Made by a program: the position numbers and the translations under genes | Notes under the pieces: model-generated | Told to the model about the DNA's origin: nothing | The model's database searches: none | Seen by the model: only the letters and a program-made list of their open reading frames with translations | Part shown: piece after piece, positions 8,530 to 16,281 of the stretch | Position numbering within the stretch: the stretch's first letter is position 1 | Layout: each line of letters begins with the position of its first letter | Assembly (NCBI GenBank): GCA_003153055.1 | Contig: PMBV01000337.1 | Coordinates: 20,336 to 51,040, forward strand | Length of the DNA stretch: 30,705 bases | Source of the DNA: Myxococcales bacterium | GTDB lineage: Bacteria > Myxococcota > Myxococcia > Myxococcales > Myxococcaceae | Reading direction: 5' to 3'

Positions 8530-8565
8530 CTACCATTTGGTAGACTCGAACATACCGAATGGAAG
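8530..8565. promoter_or_regulatory. Operator pair for the ole operon
   Basis: CTACCATTTGGTAG at 8530-8543 (centre 8536.5) is followed by ATACCGAATGGAAG at 8552-8565 (centre 8558.5), which matches both half-sites with one inner mismatch each. Centre spacing is 22 bp. The pair lies in the 216-bp divergent region between oleA (minus) and the barrel gene (plus), on the oleA side. Confidence 0.72.
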
Positions 8566-8650
8566 GCACTCAACCGGCCGCTCGATGACGTTGACGCTCA
8601 TCAAACGTCTGGAAAAAGCGGCGGCGCATCGCTCCTTCTCGAGAGGAGGC

Positions 8651-8664
8651 CTACCATTTGGTAG
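8651..8664. promoter_or_regulatory. Operator for the export operon
   Basis: A second exact copy of CTACCATTTGGTAG, 121 bp from the oleA copy and ending 34 nt before the GTG start of the barrel gene. A clear 22-bp partner is missing: the best neighbour is a weak half-site (TTGGT near 8679-8683) at about 21 bp spacing. The remaining bases of 8482-8697 contain no convincing gene. Confidence 0.65.
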
Positions 8665-8697
8665 ATTCGGGTGAGCCCTTGGTGATACAAGCGACGC

Positions 8698-10017
8698 GTG
8701 CTCGGGCCCGTCCGTTCACTCGTGTGTTGGCTCCCGCGACGCGCGAGGTCCATCGCGGTGGTGGCGTCGGTCCTCTCGGGCGCGGCCCAGGGGCAGGAGG
8801 TGCGGGCGCTCGGGTTCACCTTCCGAGGCCGGCTCGAGTGGCTCACTGCCGCCCAGCTCACCTTCCCGCGCGAGAGCGAGGTGAACCCTCGCAACCTCGT
8901 GCTCGAGATCCCCCAGATTTCGGCGCAGACCGAGCTGCGCCCGGACCTCCACATCGAGGGCCACGACATCATGTTCGTGGCCCGGCCGCGAATTCTCCTC
9001 GAGGGGTCGGCGGCGAACGTCGACGGCTCCTGGCATCCGTTCAAGCGGGACGCCTCGCTGATCTGGCTCGATCTCTTCGGCTCCTGGCGCGTCACCGACT
9101 GGCTCACGGTGGCCTACGGACTCCAGAACTTCCAGTGGGGTCCGGCGGAGCTGCTCTCGCCGTCGAATCGAATCTTCCACGAGACCGGCTTCGCCCGCGA
9201 TCCGCTCTACTTCGTCCGGGGCAAGAACCTGCTTCGCGTGAACCTCTCCCATGGGAAGTCGCTCTCGGCGGTGCTCCTGGCCGAGCTTCTGGACAACGGC
9301 GAGCCCGCCTTCGTCGCCGGGACCACGTTCGACCCCAAAGCCGCGCTCAAGGTGGAGTGGGTGGCGGAGTCGGGCCGCGGCTACCTGGGGGTCACCGGCG
9401 GCGGGGGCAAGGTGTCCCGCGGGTACTTCGGCGAGTACGGCTCGGTCGAGCTGTTCGATGGTCTCTCGCTCTACGCCGACGCCGTGCACCAGGCCGGGTC
9501 CGACGCCTGGGTGCCGGAGAAGCAGAGCGACGGCTCGGTGGCGTTCGGGCAGCCTCACCGGCTCGAGGGCCTGCAGACCCTCGTGGTCGGCGGCGCCCGA
9601 TACACGTTCACCGACGGCTCGGACATTCGGCTGGAGTACGTGTTCGACCAGGCGGGCTGGGGTCGCAACCAGCTCACCCTCGCCAACCGCGCCGCCGCCG
9701 CGTTTCCTCCACCGGTCGATCAGGCCGCCGCGGTCGCCGCATGGCAGCGCCCCGGGTTCGAGATCATCGGGCGCCACCTCGTCTACCTCTCGATGAGCTT
9801 CGTCGAGCTCCCCCCGTGGAAGCGAACCCGGCTGCAGGTGCGCGCGATGGAGGCGGTGGAAGACGCCTCGATGGGGTTCTTCGGCACGGTCAGCTACGAC
9901 GCGGCGGAGTGGGCGGTCGTCTTTCTTTCGGCGTCGTGGTCGAAGGGCGCCGTGGACTCGGCGCTCGCGCGCGGCGTGCAAGGGATGGTCGTCGGCGGGG
10001 CAGTGTTGAGCTGGTAG
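8698..10017 (+). CDS. Predicted outer-membrane beta-barrel protein, first gene of the export operon
   Basis: I do not recognise the family. The 439-residue product starts with an Arg-rich n-region and a hydrophobic stretch ending near SGAAQGQ, a likely Sec signal. The mature part alternates polar and hydrophobic residues, with many aromatic/glycine strands (GRLEWLTAAQ, LTVAYGLQNFQWG, GGARYTF, DIRLEYVF), and ends ...GGAVLSW with a C-terminal aromatic, as outer-membrane barrels do. An in-frame stop at 8683 limits the start to GTG 8698 or GTG 8722; neither has a clear Shine-Dalgarno, so leaderless translation is possible. It lies 34 nt before a LolD-like ATPase gene and is divergent from oleA. 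An outer-membrane exit or acceptor for the operon's cargo is inferred only from position. Confidence 0.8.
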   Translation: MLGPVRSLVCWLPRRARSIAVVASVLSGAAQGQEVRALGFTFRGRLEWLTAAQLTFPRESEVNPRNLVLEIPQISAQTELRPDLHIEGHDIMFVARPRILLEGSAANVDGSWHPFKRDASLIWLDLFGSWRVTDWLTVAYGLQNFQWGPAELLSPSNRIFHETGFARDPLYFVRGKNLLRVNLSHGKSLSAVLLAELLDNGEPAFVAGTTFDPKAALKVEWVAESGRGYLGVTGGGGKVSRGYFGEYGSVELFDGLSLYADAVHQAGSDAWVPEKQSDGSVAFGQPHRLEGLQTLVVGGARYTFTDGSDIRLEYVFDQAGWGRNQLTLANRAAAAFPPPVDQAAAVAAWQRPGFEIIGRHLVYLSMSFVELPPWKRTRLQVRAMEAVEDASMGFFGTVSYDAAEWAVVFLSASWSKGAVDSALARGVQGMVVGGAVLSW

Positions 10018-10051
10018 CCAGAAGCATCCTGGAGACGGGGACGAGGACACG

Positions 10052-10834
10052 ATGACTCAAGCGCTCATTCGACTCGAGAACGTGACGCGGACGTACCACC
10101 TGGGCGAGACGCTGGTCGCGGCGGTCCGTGGTGTCACGCTCGAGCTGCGACGGGGGGAGCTGACCGCCCTCGTCGGCCCGTCCGGCTCGGGCAAGTCCAC
10201 GATCCTGAACCTCGTCGGCTGCGTCGACGCCCCGGACTCGGGTCGCGTGTTGGTCGAAGGCGTCGACGTGGCGGGGCTCTCCGACGACGATCGGAGCCGG
10301 CTTCGGAACCGGAAGATCGGCTTCATCTTCCAGTCCTTCAACCTCGTCCCCGTGCTCGATGCCCGCGAAAACGTGGAGCTGCCGCTGATGCTCCAGGACC
10401 TCTCGACGGCCGAGCGCCGCGAGCGGGTGGCGCAGGCCATGGCCGACGTCGGCCTCGAGGCATTCGCTCACCATCCGCCAGACAAGCTCTCTGGAGGCCA
10501 GCGCCAGCGGGTCGCCATCGCCCGAGCCCTCGTCACCCGGCCGCTCCTGGTGCTCGCCGACGAGCCGACCGCCAACCTCGATTCGGAGACGACCCGGCGG
10601 ATCCTCGATCTCATGGTCGAGCTGAACGAGCGCCGGGGCGTCACCTTCCTCTTCTCCACCCACGACGAGAAGCTCATGGCCCGCGTGGCGCGGAGGCTCC
10701 ACCTGCGCGACGGCCTGTTGGTCGACGAACAGACCCACCCTGAGCGGGCCCTCGGACACCGGGGAAACTGGCCCGCTCCCGAGGTCCCCCACGACGGGCG
10801 CCGCGTCGACGCCGCCCACGAGGCGTCCCGGTGA
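10052..10834 (+). CDS. LolD/MacB-type ABC transporter ATP-binding protein
   Basis: Energises the two FtsX-type permeases encoded downstream. The 260-residue protein has Walker A GPSGSGKST, Q-loop FQSFNL, signature LSGGQRQRVAIARAL, Walker B LLVLADEPT and the H-loop STHD, in the order and spacing of the LolD/MacB/FtsE group, plus a ~25-residue tail after the usual end. GAGG lies upstream of the ATG, and its TGA overlaps the GTG start of the next gene (GTGA). Members of this group drive extraction of lipids or lipoproteins from the inner membrane, or tripartite efflux, rather than import. Confidence 0.93.
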   Translation: MTQALIRLENVTRTYHLGETLVAAVRGVTLELRRGELTALVGPSGSGKSTILNLVGCVDAPDSGRVLVEGVDVAGLSDDDRSRLRNRKIGFIFQSFNLVPVLDARENVELPLMLQDLSTAERRERVAQAMADVGLEAFAHHPPDKLSGGQRQRVAIARALVTRPLLVLADEPTANLDSETTRRILDLMVELNERRGVTFLFSTHDEKLMARVARRLHLRDGLLVDEQTHPERALGHRGNWPAPEVPHDGRRVDAAHEASR

Positions 10835-12219
10835 AGGGAGCATGGCGCTTGGCGGCCCGGAACCTGCGCCGGCACCGCCGCCGGAACGGGGTGACGGCCC
10901 TCGCGGTGGCCTTCGGGTACGCGGGGCTCCTCGTCCTCTTCGGGTACGCCGGCTGGGAGGAGCGGGCGCTGCGCGCGGTGGCGGTGTACCTGCAGCACCG
11001 CGGCCATTTCTCGGTGTATGCGCCCGGCGGCCTCAAGCGCGCCGAGGCCCGGCCGTCACGGTTCGCGCTCCCCGTGGAGACACAGGAAAAGGTCGTCGAG
11101 GCGTTGCGCGCCGACCCGAGGGTTGCGGAGGTGGGGCGGTACCTCCTCGGCAGCGGCATCGCCGGCAATGGGTGCAAGTCGTTCCAGATGCGCGCGGTGG
11201 GCCTCGAGCCCGAGCTGGAGCGGCGGCTCGGGCTCGAGGCCGAGGTCGTCACCCTCTTCGGCCCCGAGGAGGACCGGCGAGAGGGGCAGCGCTTGGTCGC
11301 GGCTCCGGGGGAGCAAGACGCCCCCGTCCTCCTCGCGCCCATCCTCGCCCAGTCGCTCGAGAAGCGTCGGATCGCTGTCGCCCCGCCCGAGGCGGTGCCC
11401 GCCCTCGCGCCAACCGGGGGCACGCCGGCCGCCCCGCTCGACTGTGCCGCGCCCGACATCCAGGGTCACCTCGCCGCCGATCCCTTCGTGCAGCTCGGCG
11501 GGCGCACGGTCGACGGCCAGTTCGGCGCGGTTGAGGCGCGCGCGGTCGGCGTCTTTCACCCGGCCTCGAACGAGGAGAATAAGACCGCGCTCCAGGCGCC
11601 GCTCGAGCTCCTCCAGCGGCTGTACGACACCGACCGCATCACCTACGTTGCCGCGTACCTGCGCGACGACCGCGACATCGCCGCGGTGGAGCGGGATCTC
11701 GCGGCTCGTCTTCGCGGCGCAGGGCTCGAGGTGGCCATGCACCGCTTCGACGACCCCATCGCCAACCCCTACCTCGTTGGGAACATGAACTTCTTGCGCG
11801 CGATGATCGCCTTCATCGTCGTGCTGGTCGTCACCGTCGTCGCCTTCTCGGTGTTGAACGCGATGACCATCGCGGCCATCGAGCGCACGCGAGAGATGGG
11901 GACGCTGCGCTCGCTCGGGTTCACCCACGGCGAGCTCACCGGGCTCTTCCTCCGTGAGGCGACGCTGCTCACCGTCCTCGCGGTCAGCGGCGGCGCGGCC
12001 CTCGCTCAGGCCACCCGGCTCGTGCTCGGCGCCGCTCAGGTCCGCTTCACTCCCCCGGGTTGTGGGATCGACGTCGCTGTTCAGCTCATGCCCTCTCCCA
12101 CGGCCTGGATGGGTACGGCCGTGTTTTTCGTTCTCCTCACCGTCACGGCGACCTGGCTCGCGGTCCGCAGCATCGCCCGGACGAACGTGTCGGTGCTCCT
12201 CGCGGAGGTCACAGCATGA
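10831..12219 (+). CDS. FtsX/MacB-type ABC permease (LolC/E-like), subunit 1
   Basis: The 462-residue protein has the MacB-type layout: one N-terminal membrane helix (about 20-40), a large periplasmic domain (about 45-315), then three C-terminal helices (about 322-348, 375-398, 430-452). The cytoplasmic motif ERTREMGTLRSLGF after helix 2 is the conserved coupling segment of this family. The GTG start overlaps the ATPase stop; its own stop overlaps the LolA-like start (ATGA). Together with the second permease it would form the heterodimeric membrane part of one transporter. LolCDE-like lipid extraction fits the adjacent LolA-like gene better than MacB-type efflux, since no membrane-fusion protein is encoded. 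Confidence 0.9.
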   Translation: MKGAWRLAARNLRRHRRRNGVTALAVAFGYAGLLVLFGYAGWEERALRAVAVYLQHRGHFSVYAPGGLKRAEARPSRFALPVETQEKVVEALRADPRVAEVGRYLLGSGIAGNGCKSFQMRAVGLEPELERRLGLEAEVVTLFGPEEDRREGQRLVAAPGEQDAPVLLAPILAQSLEKRRIAVAPPEAVPALAPTGGTPAAPLDCAAPDIQGHLAADPFVQLGGRTVDGQFGAVEARAVGVFHPASNEENKTALQAPLELLQRLYDTDRITYVAAYLRDDRDIAAVERDLAARLRGAGLEVAMHRFDDPIANPYLVGNMNFLRAMIAFIVVLVVTVVAFSVLNAMTIAAIERTREMGTLRSLGFTHGELTGLFLREATLLTVLAVSGGAALAQATRLVLGAAQVRFTPPGCGIDVAVQLMPSPTAWMGTAVFFVLLTVTATWLAVRSIARTNVSVLLAEVTA

Positions 12220-12944
12220 TACCGGTTCTTCTCTCTCTCGTTCTCTCGGCGACACCCCCTGCCGCGCCCGACGCCACCGCCTTGCTCCGCGACTCCGACC
12301 GCGCCCGCGGTGGGCTGGAGAACGGCATCACTTGGAGCCTCGCCATCGAGTCGACGGAGGACGGCGAGACGACCCGTCGCGCGATGGACGTTCGCGCGCG
12401 GAGCCCCGACGCCCTGTGCGAGACGCTGGCGCCGGCGCGGCACAAGGGCGAGGTCTACCTCTTCAACGATCGGGCCATCTGGTTCATGAAGCCTGGGCTC
12501 CGCCGCCCCATCGCCATCTCTCCGCGGCAGCGGCTCCAGGGCGAGGCCTCCAACGGCGACGTCACGGCGACCAACTACGTCCGTGACTACCAGGGGACGA
12601 TCGTCGGCGAGGACGCGGTGGGCGGGCAGCCGACCTGGGTCGTCGAGTTGGTCGCCAAAGCCAGTGACGTCACCTACGACCGCATCCGGTACTGGATCTC
12701 GAAGAAGGAGCACCTCGGCGTGAAGGCCGAGTTCCTCACCGTCGCGGGCGAGGTGTTCAAGACTGCGACCCTCAAGTACGGCAACCAGGTCAAGCTCCCG
12801 GGGGGCAAGGAGATCGCCTTCGTGTCGGTCATGACCATCAAAGACGCCATGGGCGCCGGCGGCGCGACGGTCCTCACCTACACCGATCCGCACGCCGACA
12901 CCCACGCGCCCTCCATGTTCAACGTCAACAACCTCTTGAGGTGA
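12216..12944 (+). CDS. LolA-like outer-membrane lipoprotein-sorting protein / periplasmic lipid carrier
   Basis: Predicted periplasmic carrier of 242 residues. The ATG at 12216 overlaps the permease stop (ATGA) and begins a short hydrophobic leader (MIPVLLSLVLSA); an upstream in-frame start would read into the permease gene. The body matches the COG2834-type lipoprotein-sorting fold: an N-terminal DRARGGLENG segment, strands through KGEVYLFNDRAIWFMKPG, VRDYQGTIVGED, WVVELVAKASDVTYDRIRYWI, then AEFLTVAGEVFKTATLKY. Such proteins hold a hydrophobic ligand in an open beta-barrel. Lying between two permease genes, it probably accepts cargo from this transporter. The cargo is unknown; no LolB-like acceptor is recognisable. 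Confidence 0.85.
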   Translation: MIPVLLSLVLSATPPAAPDATALLRDSDRARGGLENGITWSLAIESTEDGETTRRAMDVRARSPDALCETLAPARHKGEVYLFNDRAIWFMKPGLRRPIAISPRQRLQGEASNGDVTATNYVRDYQGTIVGEDAVGGQPTWVVELVAKASDVTYDRIRYWISKKEHLGVKAEFLTVAGEVFKTATLKYGNQVKLPGGKEIAFVSVMTIKDAMGAGGATVLTYTDPHADTHAPSMFNVNNLLR

Positions 12945-12948
12945 ACCA

Positions 12949-14274
12949 ATGGCCTCGCCCCCGCTGGTCCGGATCGCCGCGCGCAGCATCAGAAAGCACG
13001 CCCGCCACAGCGCGGGGACGATACTCGCCATCGCGGTGGGCTTCGTCGCCGTGGTCGTCTTCGACGGCTACCTCGCGTTCCTCGAGCAGGACCAGATCGA
13101 GTCGGTCGGCGAGCGGATGATGCTCCGCGACGTGATCATCGAGCGGCCCGACGCCGACGCCGCTCGGTACAGCGGCCGCCCCTACGAAGACTCGGTGCTC
13201 CGCGAGCAGGAGCAGTCCTTCCTCGACGCGTACCTCGCCAGCCACGCCTCCGAGATCTCGGTGCGGGCGCGGTGCCTCTACACCTGGGGCTCGGCGAGCA
13301 CCGGCCGCTCCTCCGCGGCCTTCCTCTCGGCGGGGTACGACATCGTCGAGGGAGCGAAGCTGCGCGGCCGCTTCGCGTGGGACGCGCTGGCCGGCCGCCC
13401 GCTCAAGGGCGACGAGGAGAGCGCGGTGCTCCTGGGCCGCGGCCTCGGCGCGCTCCTCGACTGCGAGCCGGAGGGGAGTTCCCCGGTGTTCGGGAAGGAC
13501 GGCAACCCCCTCGCCGTGGAGCGCCCCTTGAAGTGCCGCAGCCCGCGGGTGCAGTTGGTGGCGAACACCGCGACCGGCCGGCTCAACGCCATCGACGCGG
13601 CGATCGTGGGGCTCGTCGACGGCGGCATCATCGAGTACGACTCGAAGTACGTCTCGATGCCGCTCGCCCTCGCGCAGCGCCTGGCCAACACCAAGGCCAT
13701 CTCCACGTACGTGGTCCGCCTCCGCGACTCGTCGAGCCGGAACGGGTTCGCCTCCGCGCTGCAGCGCGCCGCGAACGTCGCGGGCGTCTCGCTGGTGGCG
13801 ATGCCCTGGGGGAAGCACTCCTTCGCCGAGGAGAACCGTCGGGTGGTGAAGGTGCTCGACGTCTACCGGGCGATCGTCGCGACGATCGTGGTGCTCATCG
13901 CCGCGCTGTCCGTCCTCACCACGATGGCGAAGTCGGTGAACGAGCGGACCCGAGAGATCGGCACGCTCCGGAGCCTCGGGTTCTTGCAGCGGCACGTGGT
14001 GACGCTCTTCGCGCTGGAGGCGGCGTTCCTCGCCCTCGTCGGCACCGTGGTGGGCGCCTGCCTCTCGCTGGTCGTCACGGTCCTGGTGAACCACGCGGGC
14101 ATTGTCTACGACGCCGGAATCCTCTCGGTGCCCATCTCGGCGAAGGTCGCCGTCCGGCCTGATACGTACCTGGTGTCCGCCGCGTTCCTCGCCACGCTCG
14201 CCGCGCTCGCCGCGGTGTTCCCGGCGCGGCACGCAGCGGCGAGCTCGATCCCCGACGCGCTGAGCCACGTGTAG
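12949..14274 (+). CDS. FtsX/MacB-type ABC permease (LolC/E-like), subunit 2
   Basis: A second, diverged permease of 441 residues, 4 nt after the LolA-like gene. Topology is the same: one N-terminal helix (about 20-42), a periplasmic domain (about 45-300), and three C-terminal helices starting near IVATIVVLIAALSVL. The coupling motif ERTREIGTLRSLGF is nearly identical to that of subunit 1, whereas the periplasmic domains differ. Two unlike permeases with one ATPase is the LolC-LolD-LolE arrangement. It is the last gene of the operon and faces the barrel-AgmX gene tail to tail. Confidence 0.9.
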   Translation: MASPPLVRIAARSIRKHARHSAGTILAIAVGFVAVVVFDGYLAFLEQDQIESVGERMMLRDVIIERPDADAARYSGRPYEDSVLREQEQSFLDAYLASHASEISVRARCLYTWGSASTGRSSAAFLSAGYDIVEGAKLRGRFAWDALAGRPLKGDEESAVLLGRGLGALLDCEPEGSSPVFGKDGNPLAVERPLKCRSPRVQLVANTATGRLNAIDAAIVGLVDGGIIEYDSKYVSMPLALAQRLANTKAISTYVVRLRDSSSRNGFASALQRAANVAGVSLVAMPWGKHSFAEENRRVVKVLDVYRAIVATIVVLIAALSVLTTMAKSVNERTREIGTLRSLGFLQRHVVTLFALEAAFLALVGTVVGACLSLVVTVLVNHAGIVYDAGILSVPISAKVAVRPDTYLVSAAFLATLAALAAVFPARHAAASSIPDALSHV

Positions 14275-14423
14275 GTGCGTCTCCGGGAGTTCGACGGCGT
14301 CAAGCCACCCGTCGCCTGCGCGCCTCCGGCCTCCTTGGCTGATGACGTGGCGGCCGACGAGGAGGAGGACGTGGCGCTCCGTGAGGCGAGGGGTTCCCCA
14401 CCTCGGTGAACGTCGCGACACCT

Positions 14424-14472
14424 CCCCGCGAGCCGAGCGGGGCCGTCACGTTCGCCCGGACGGCCTCCGGGC
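14424..14472. terminator. Hairpins between convergent genes
   Basis: Two GC-rich hairpins lie between the permease stop (14274) and the barrel-AgmX stop (14477): CCCCGC/GCGGGG at 14424-14442, and a perfect 7-bp GCCCGGA/TCCGGGC stem at 14454-14472. The second is 5 nt from the barrel-AgmX stop. No T-run follows either, so a bidirectional terminator is only a candidate. The rest of 14275-14423 shows nothing I recognise. Confidence 0.35.
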
Positions 14473-14476
14473 GGCC

Positions 14477-16189
14477 TCAGCTGCCCGAGCCCAGCACCAG
14501 CGGGAACTCGACGTCCATCGCCTCACCCTCGAACGGAGGGAAGACGATCCGTCGAGCCTTCTCCTTGAGGCACACGCCCATCCTGGTCCCCTCGACGTCC
14601 CGCGGCTGGACGGTCGCCTCACTCACCACCCCGGAGGGCTTGATCCGGAGGCCGAGCACGACTCTCCCGCCCTTGAACCGTGGGTGTCGCAGCAGCTCGG
14701 TCTCGATGCAGACCCGGAGCGGCCTGGCGCTCCTCCCGATGGTCTTGGAAATGACGCCGGGGTCGAGACCCGTGGCCTGATCACCCGGCTCGCTTTGGCC
14801 CGGCTCGGCTCGGCCCTTGGGGGCCGCGATGATCGCCCGCCCCCAGACCCGCGGGGCGCGGGCCACCGGCTCGCCGAGGTCGAGTCTCCCGCTGGAGGCT
14901 CGCGAGTCACCGAGGTCAATCTTCGCGATCGAGCCCCGCGAGTCGCTGAGGTCAATCTCCGCGCTCGAGCTCCGCCGGTCGCGCAGGTCGCGGCTCGGGC
15001 TCGCGCCCCGCGAGTCGCCGAGGTCAACCTTCTCGTTCGAGCCCCGCGAGGCGTCACCTCTCGGCTGGTCGTCGACCGCGAGGCGCTTCGGCTCCGGGCC
15101 CGAGGCCCCCTTGAGCGCGGCCATCTCGGAGCGCGACCGCTCGACGGGCTCGCTCGCCGGGAGGGGGGCCTCTCCGCGCTCTTCCCGAGCGTGACCGGTC
15201 GACGCCTCGTTCAGCTGGGCGCTCACTGAGTCGTCGCCAGGGTCGCGGGGCTCTTCCGGCGCGTGCCGGTCGCCGTCGCCCAAGGCCGGCTCCGGCTGCC
15301 AACCAAGGGAGACAATGAAGCGCGCTTGCGGCGAGCCGATCGCGTGCAACAACCCGACGCCGGCGCCGATCCCGAGCCTCACACCCGCCGGAAGTCGCAG
15401 GTGCCCGCCGAGGAGGAGCTCCATCGGGGTGTTGGAAACGGTGAACACGGCTCCAGGCTTGGAGATCACCGTGGCCCCGAAGAACTCAGGGCCGATGAGC
15501 AGCCGTCCCCCCACCAGACGCACGCCGAGGGCGCAGCCGACCTGCGCCTCATTGCCGATGGTTCCCGCGCCGAAGTCCTGAGCCACGGTGCGGTGCTGAG
15601 CGCCGAGCTGTACCGCGTAGGCAAAGACGCCCAGCTCGCCCGCGACCATGAGCCGCCCGAGGATGCGGAGCGTGCCGTCGCTGGTGTACCGGTCTCGACT
15701 CCCCGACGGAATGAAGAGCTGCACTCCGGCCGCCAGCGAAAAGGGGTCACCGCCCGCGCCGAACAGCCGCGCGTCGGCGCTGAAGCGGATGTCGCCCTGG
15801 GCGGTCGGGCCCGCCGGCGCGGCGTAGGCCGTGCTGCCGCGCTCGTCGTTCACTCCGTTCTGGTAGACGACGACCGGCAGGCTCAGCGACAGGCGCACCT
15901 GGTCATGGAGCACCACGCTCCCGTTGACCTGGAGCGTGGCTTGATTGTCGACCACGGCGGTGCGCAACACCCCGCCAGCGCCGTATGTGGCGAGCGGCCG
16001 ATGGGCCAACTCGCCCACCAGCGACACCGCTGGCTTGAGGGGGCTCTTGAGGTCGAGGCTGTCGAGCGCGAACCACTCGCTGCCCGCCTCCGCAGGGTTG
16101 AAGCGATCGAGCGCGAAGCCTTGCTGTGCCCAGGCCGCCGGGCCAACGGAGAATACGGCGGCGACGACGAGCCACGTGCGATGGACCAC
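14477..16189 (-). CDS. Outer-membrane barrel with a 12-residue repeat linker and AgmX/PglI-like C-terminal domain
   Basis: The 570-residue product has three parts. After a signal peptide ending AWAQ, residues ~22-300 resemble the N-terminal barrel of myxobacterial OmpA-family proteins (FALDRFNPAEAGSEWF...LDSLDL...). Residues ~300-470 are a charged, disordered linker with five 12-residue repeats. The last ~90 residues (from about 480) resemble the AgmX/PglI C-terminal, TonB-like domain (LRVCIETELLRHP...GRVVLGLRIKPSGVV...CLKEKARRIVFPPFEG). The usual OmpA peptidoglycan-binding domain is absent. Start is GTG 16189 with GAGGTGA upstream. The operator pair at 16246-16281 is 57-92 nt upstream. A role linking outer membrane to periplasmic machinery is plausible but inferred. 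Confidence 0.82.
   Translation of the reverse strand: MVHRTWLVVAAVFSVGPAAWAQQGFALDRFNPAEAGSEWFALDSLDLKSPLKPAVSLVGELAHRPLATYGAGGVLRTAVVDNQATLQVNGSVVLHDQVRLSLSLPVVVYQNGVNDERGSTAYAAPAGPTAQGDIRFSADARLFGAGGDPFSLAAGVQLFIPSGSRDRYTSDGTLRILGRLMVAGELGVFAYAVQLGAQHRTVAQDFGAGTIGNEAQVGCALGVRLVGGRLLIGPEFFGATVISKPGAVFTVSNTPMELLLGGHLRLPAGVRLGIGAGVGLLHAIGSPQARFIVSLGWQPEPALGDGDRHAPEEPRDPGDDSVSAQLNEASTGHAREERGEAPLPASEPVERSRSEMAALKGASGPEPKRLAVDDQPRGDASRGSNEKVDLGDSRGASPSRDLRDRRSSSAEIDLSDSRGSIAKIDLGDSRASSGRLDLGEPVARAPRVWGRAIIAAPKGRAEPGQSEPGDQATGLDPGVISKTIGRSARPLRVCIETELLRHPRFKGGRVVLGLRIKPSGVVSEATVQPRDVEGTRMGVCLKEKARRIVFPPFEGEAMDVEFPLVLGSGS
14852..15031 (-). repeat. Five tandem 36-bp units encoding 12-residue repeats
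   Basis: Units at 15031-14996, 14995-14960, 14959-14924, 14923-14888 and 14887-14852 encode KVDLGDSRGASP, SRDLRDRRSSSA, EIDLSDSRGSIA, KIDLGDSRASSG and RLDLGEPVARAP. The pattern is [K/R/E]-[hydrophobic]-D-L-x-D-S-R, all in frame, inside the barrel-AgmX linker. The outer units are the most degraded. Confidence 0.85.
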
Positions 16190-16245
16190 CGAGAGTCACC
16201 TCGCTGAAGAGTTCCGAAGAGACCGAGAGCCCAGGCCGTCGCCCC

Positions 16246-16281
16246 CTACCAACCGTACCTATTTTGCCTACCAATTGGAAG
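16246..16281. promoter_or_regulatory. Operator pair for the barrel-AgmX gene
   Basis: CTACCAATTGGAAG at 16268-16281 (centre 16274.5) and CTACCAACCGTACC at 16246-16259 (centre 16252.5), 22 bp apart with an A/T-rich spacer. The CTA at 16268-16270 is the complement of the START-gene stop codon, so the site straddles the end of that gene. Confidence 0.68.

Noticed and set aside
8585..8674. A 29-codon plus-strand reading frame in the oleA/barrel divergent region
   Set aside because: No Shine-Dalgarno, and it runs through the operator at 8651-8664; the conserved element there is the palindrome, not a peptide.
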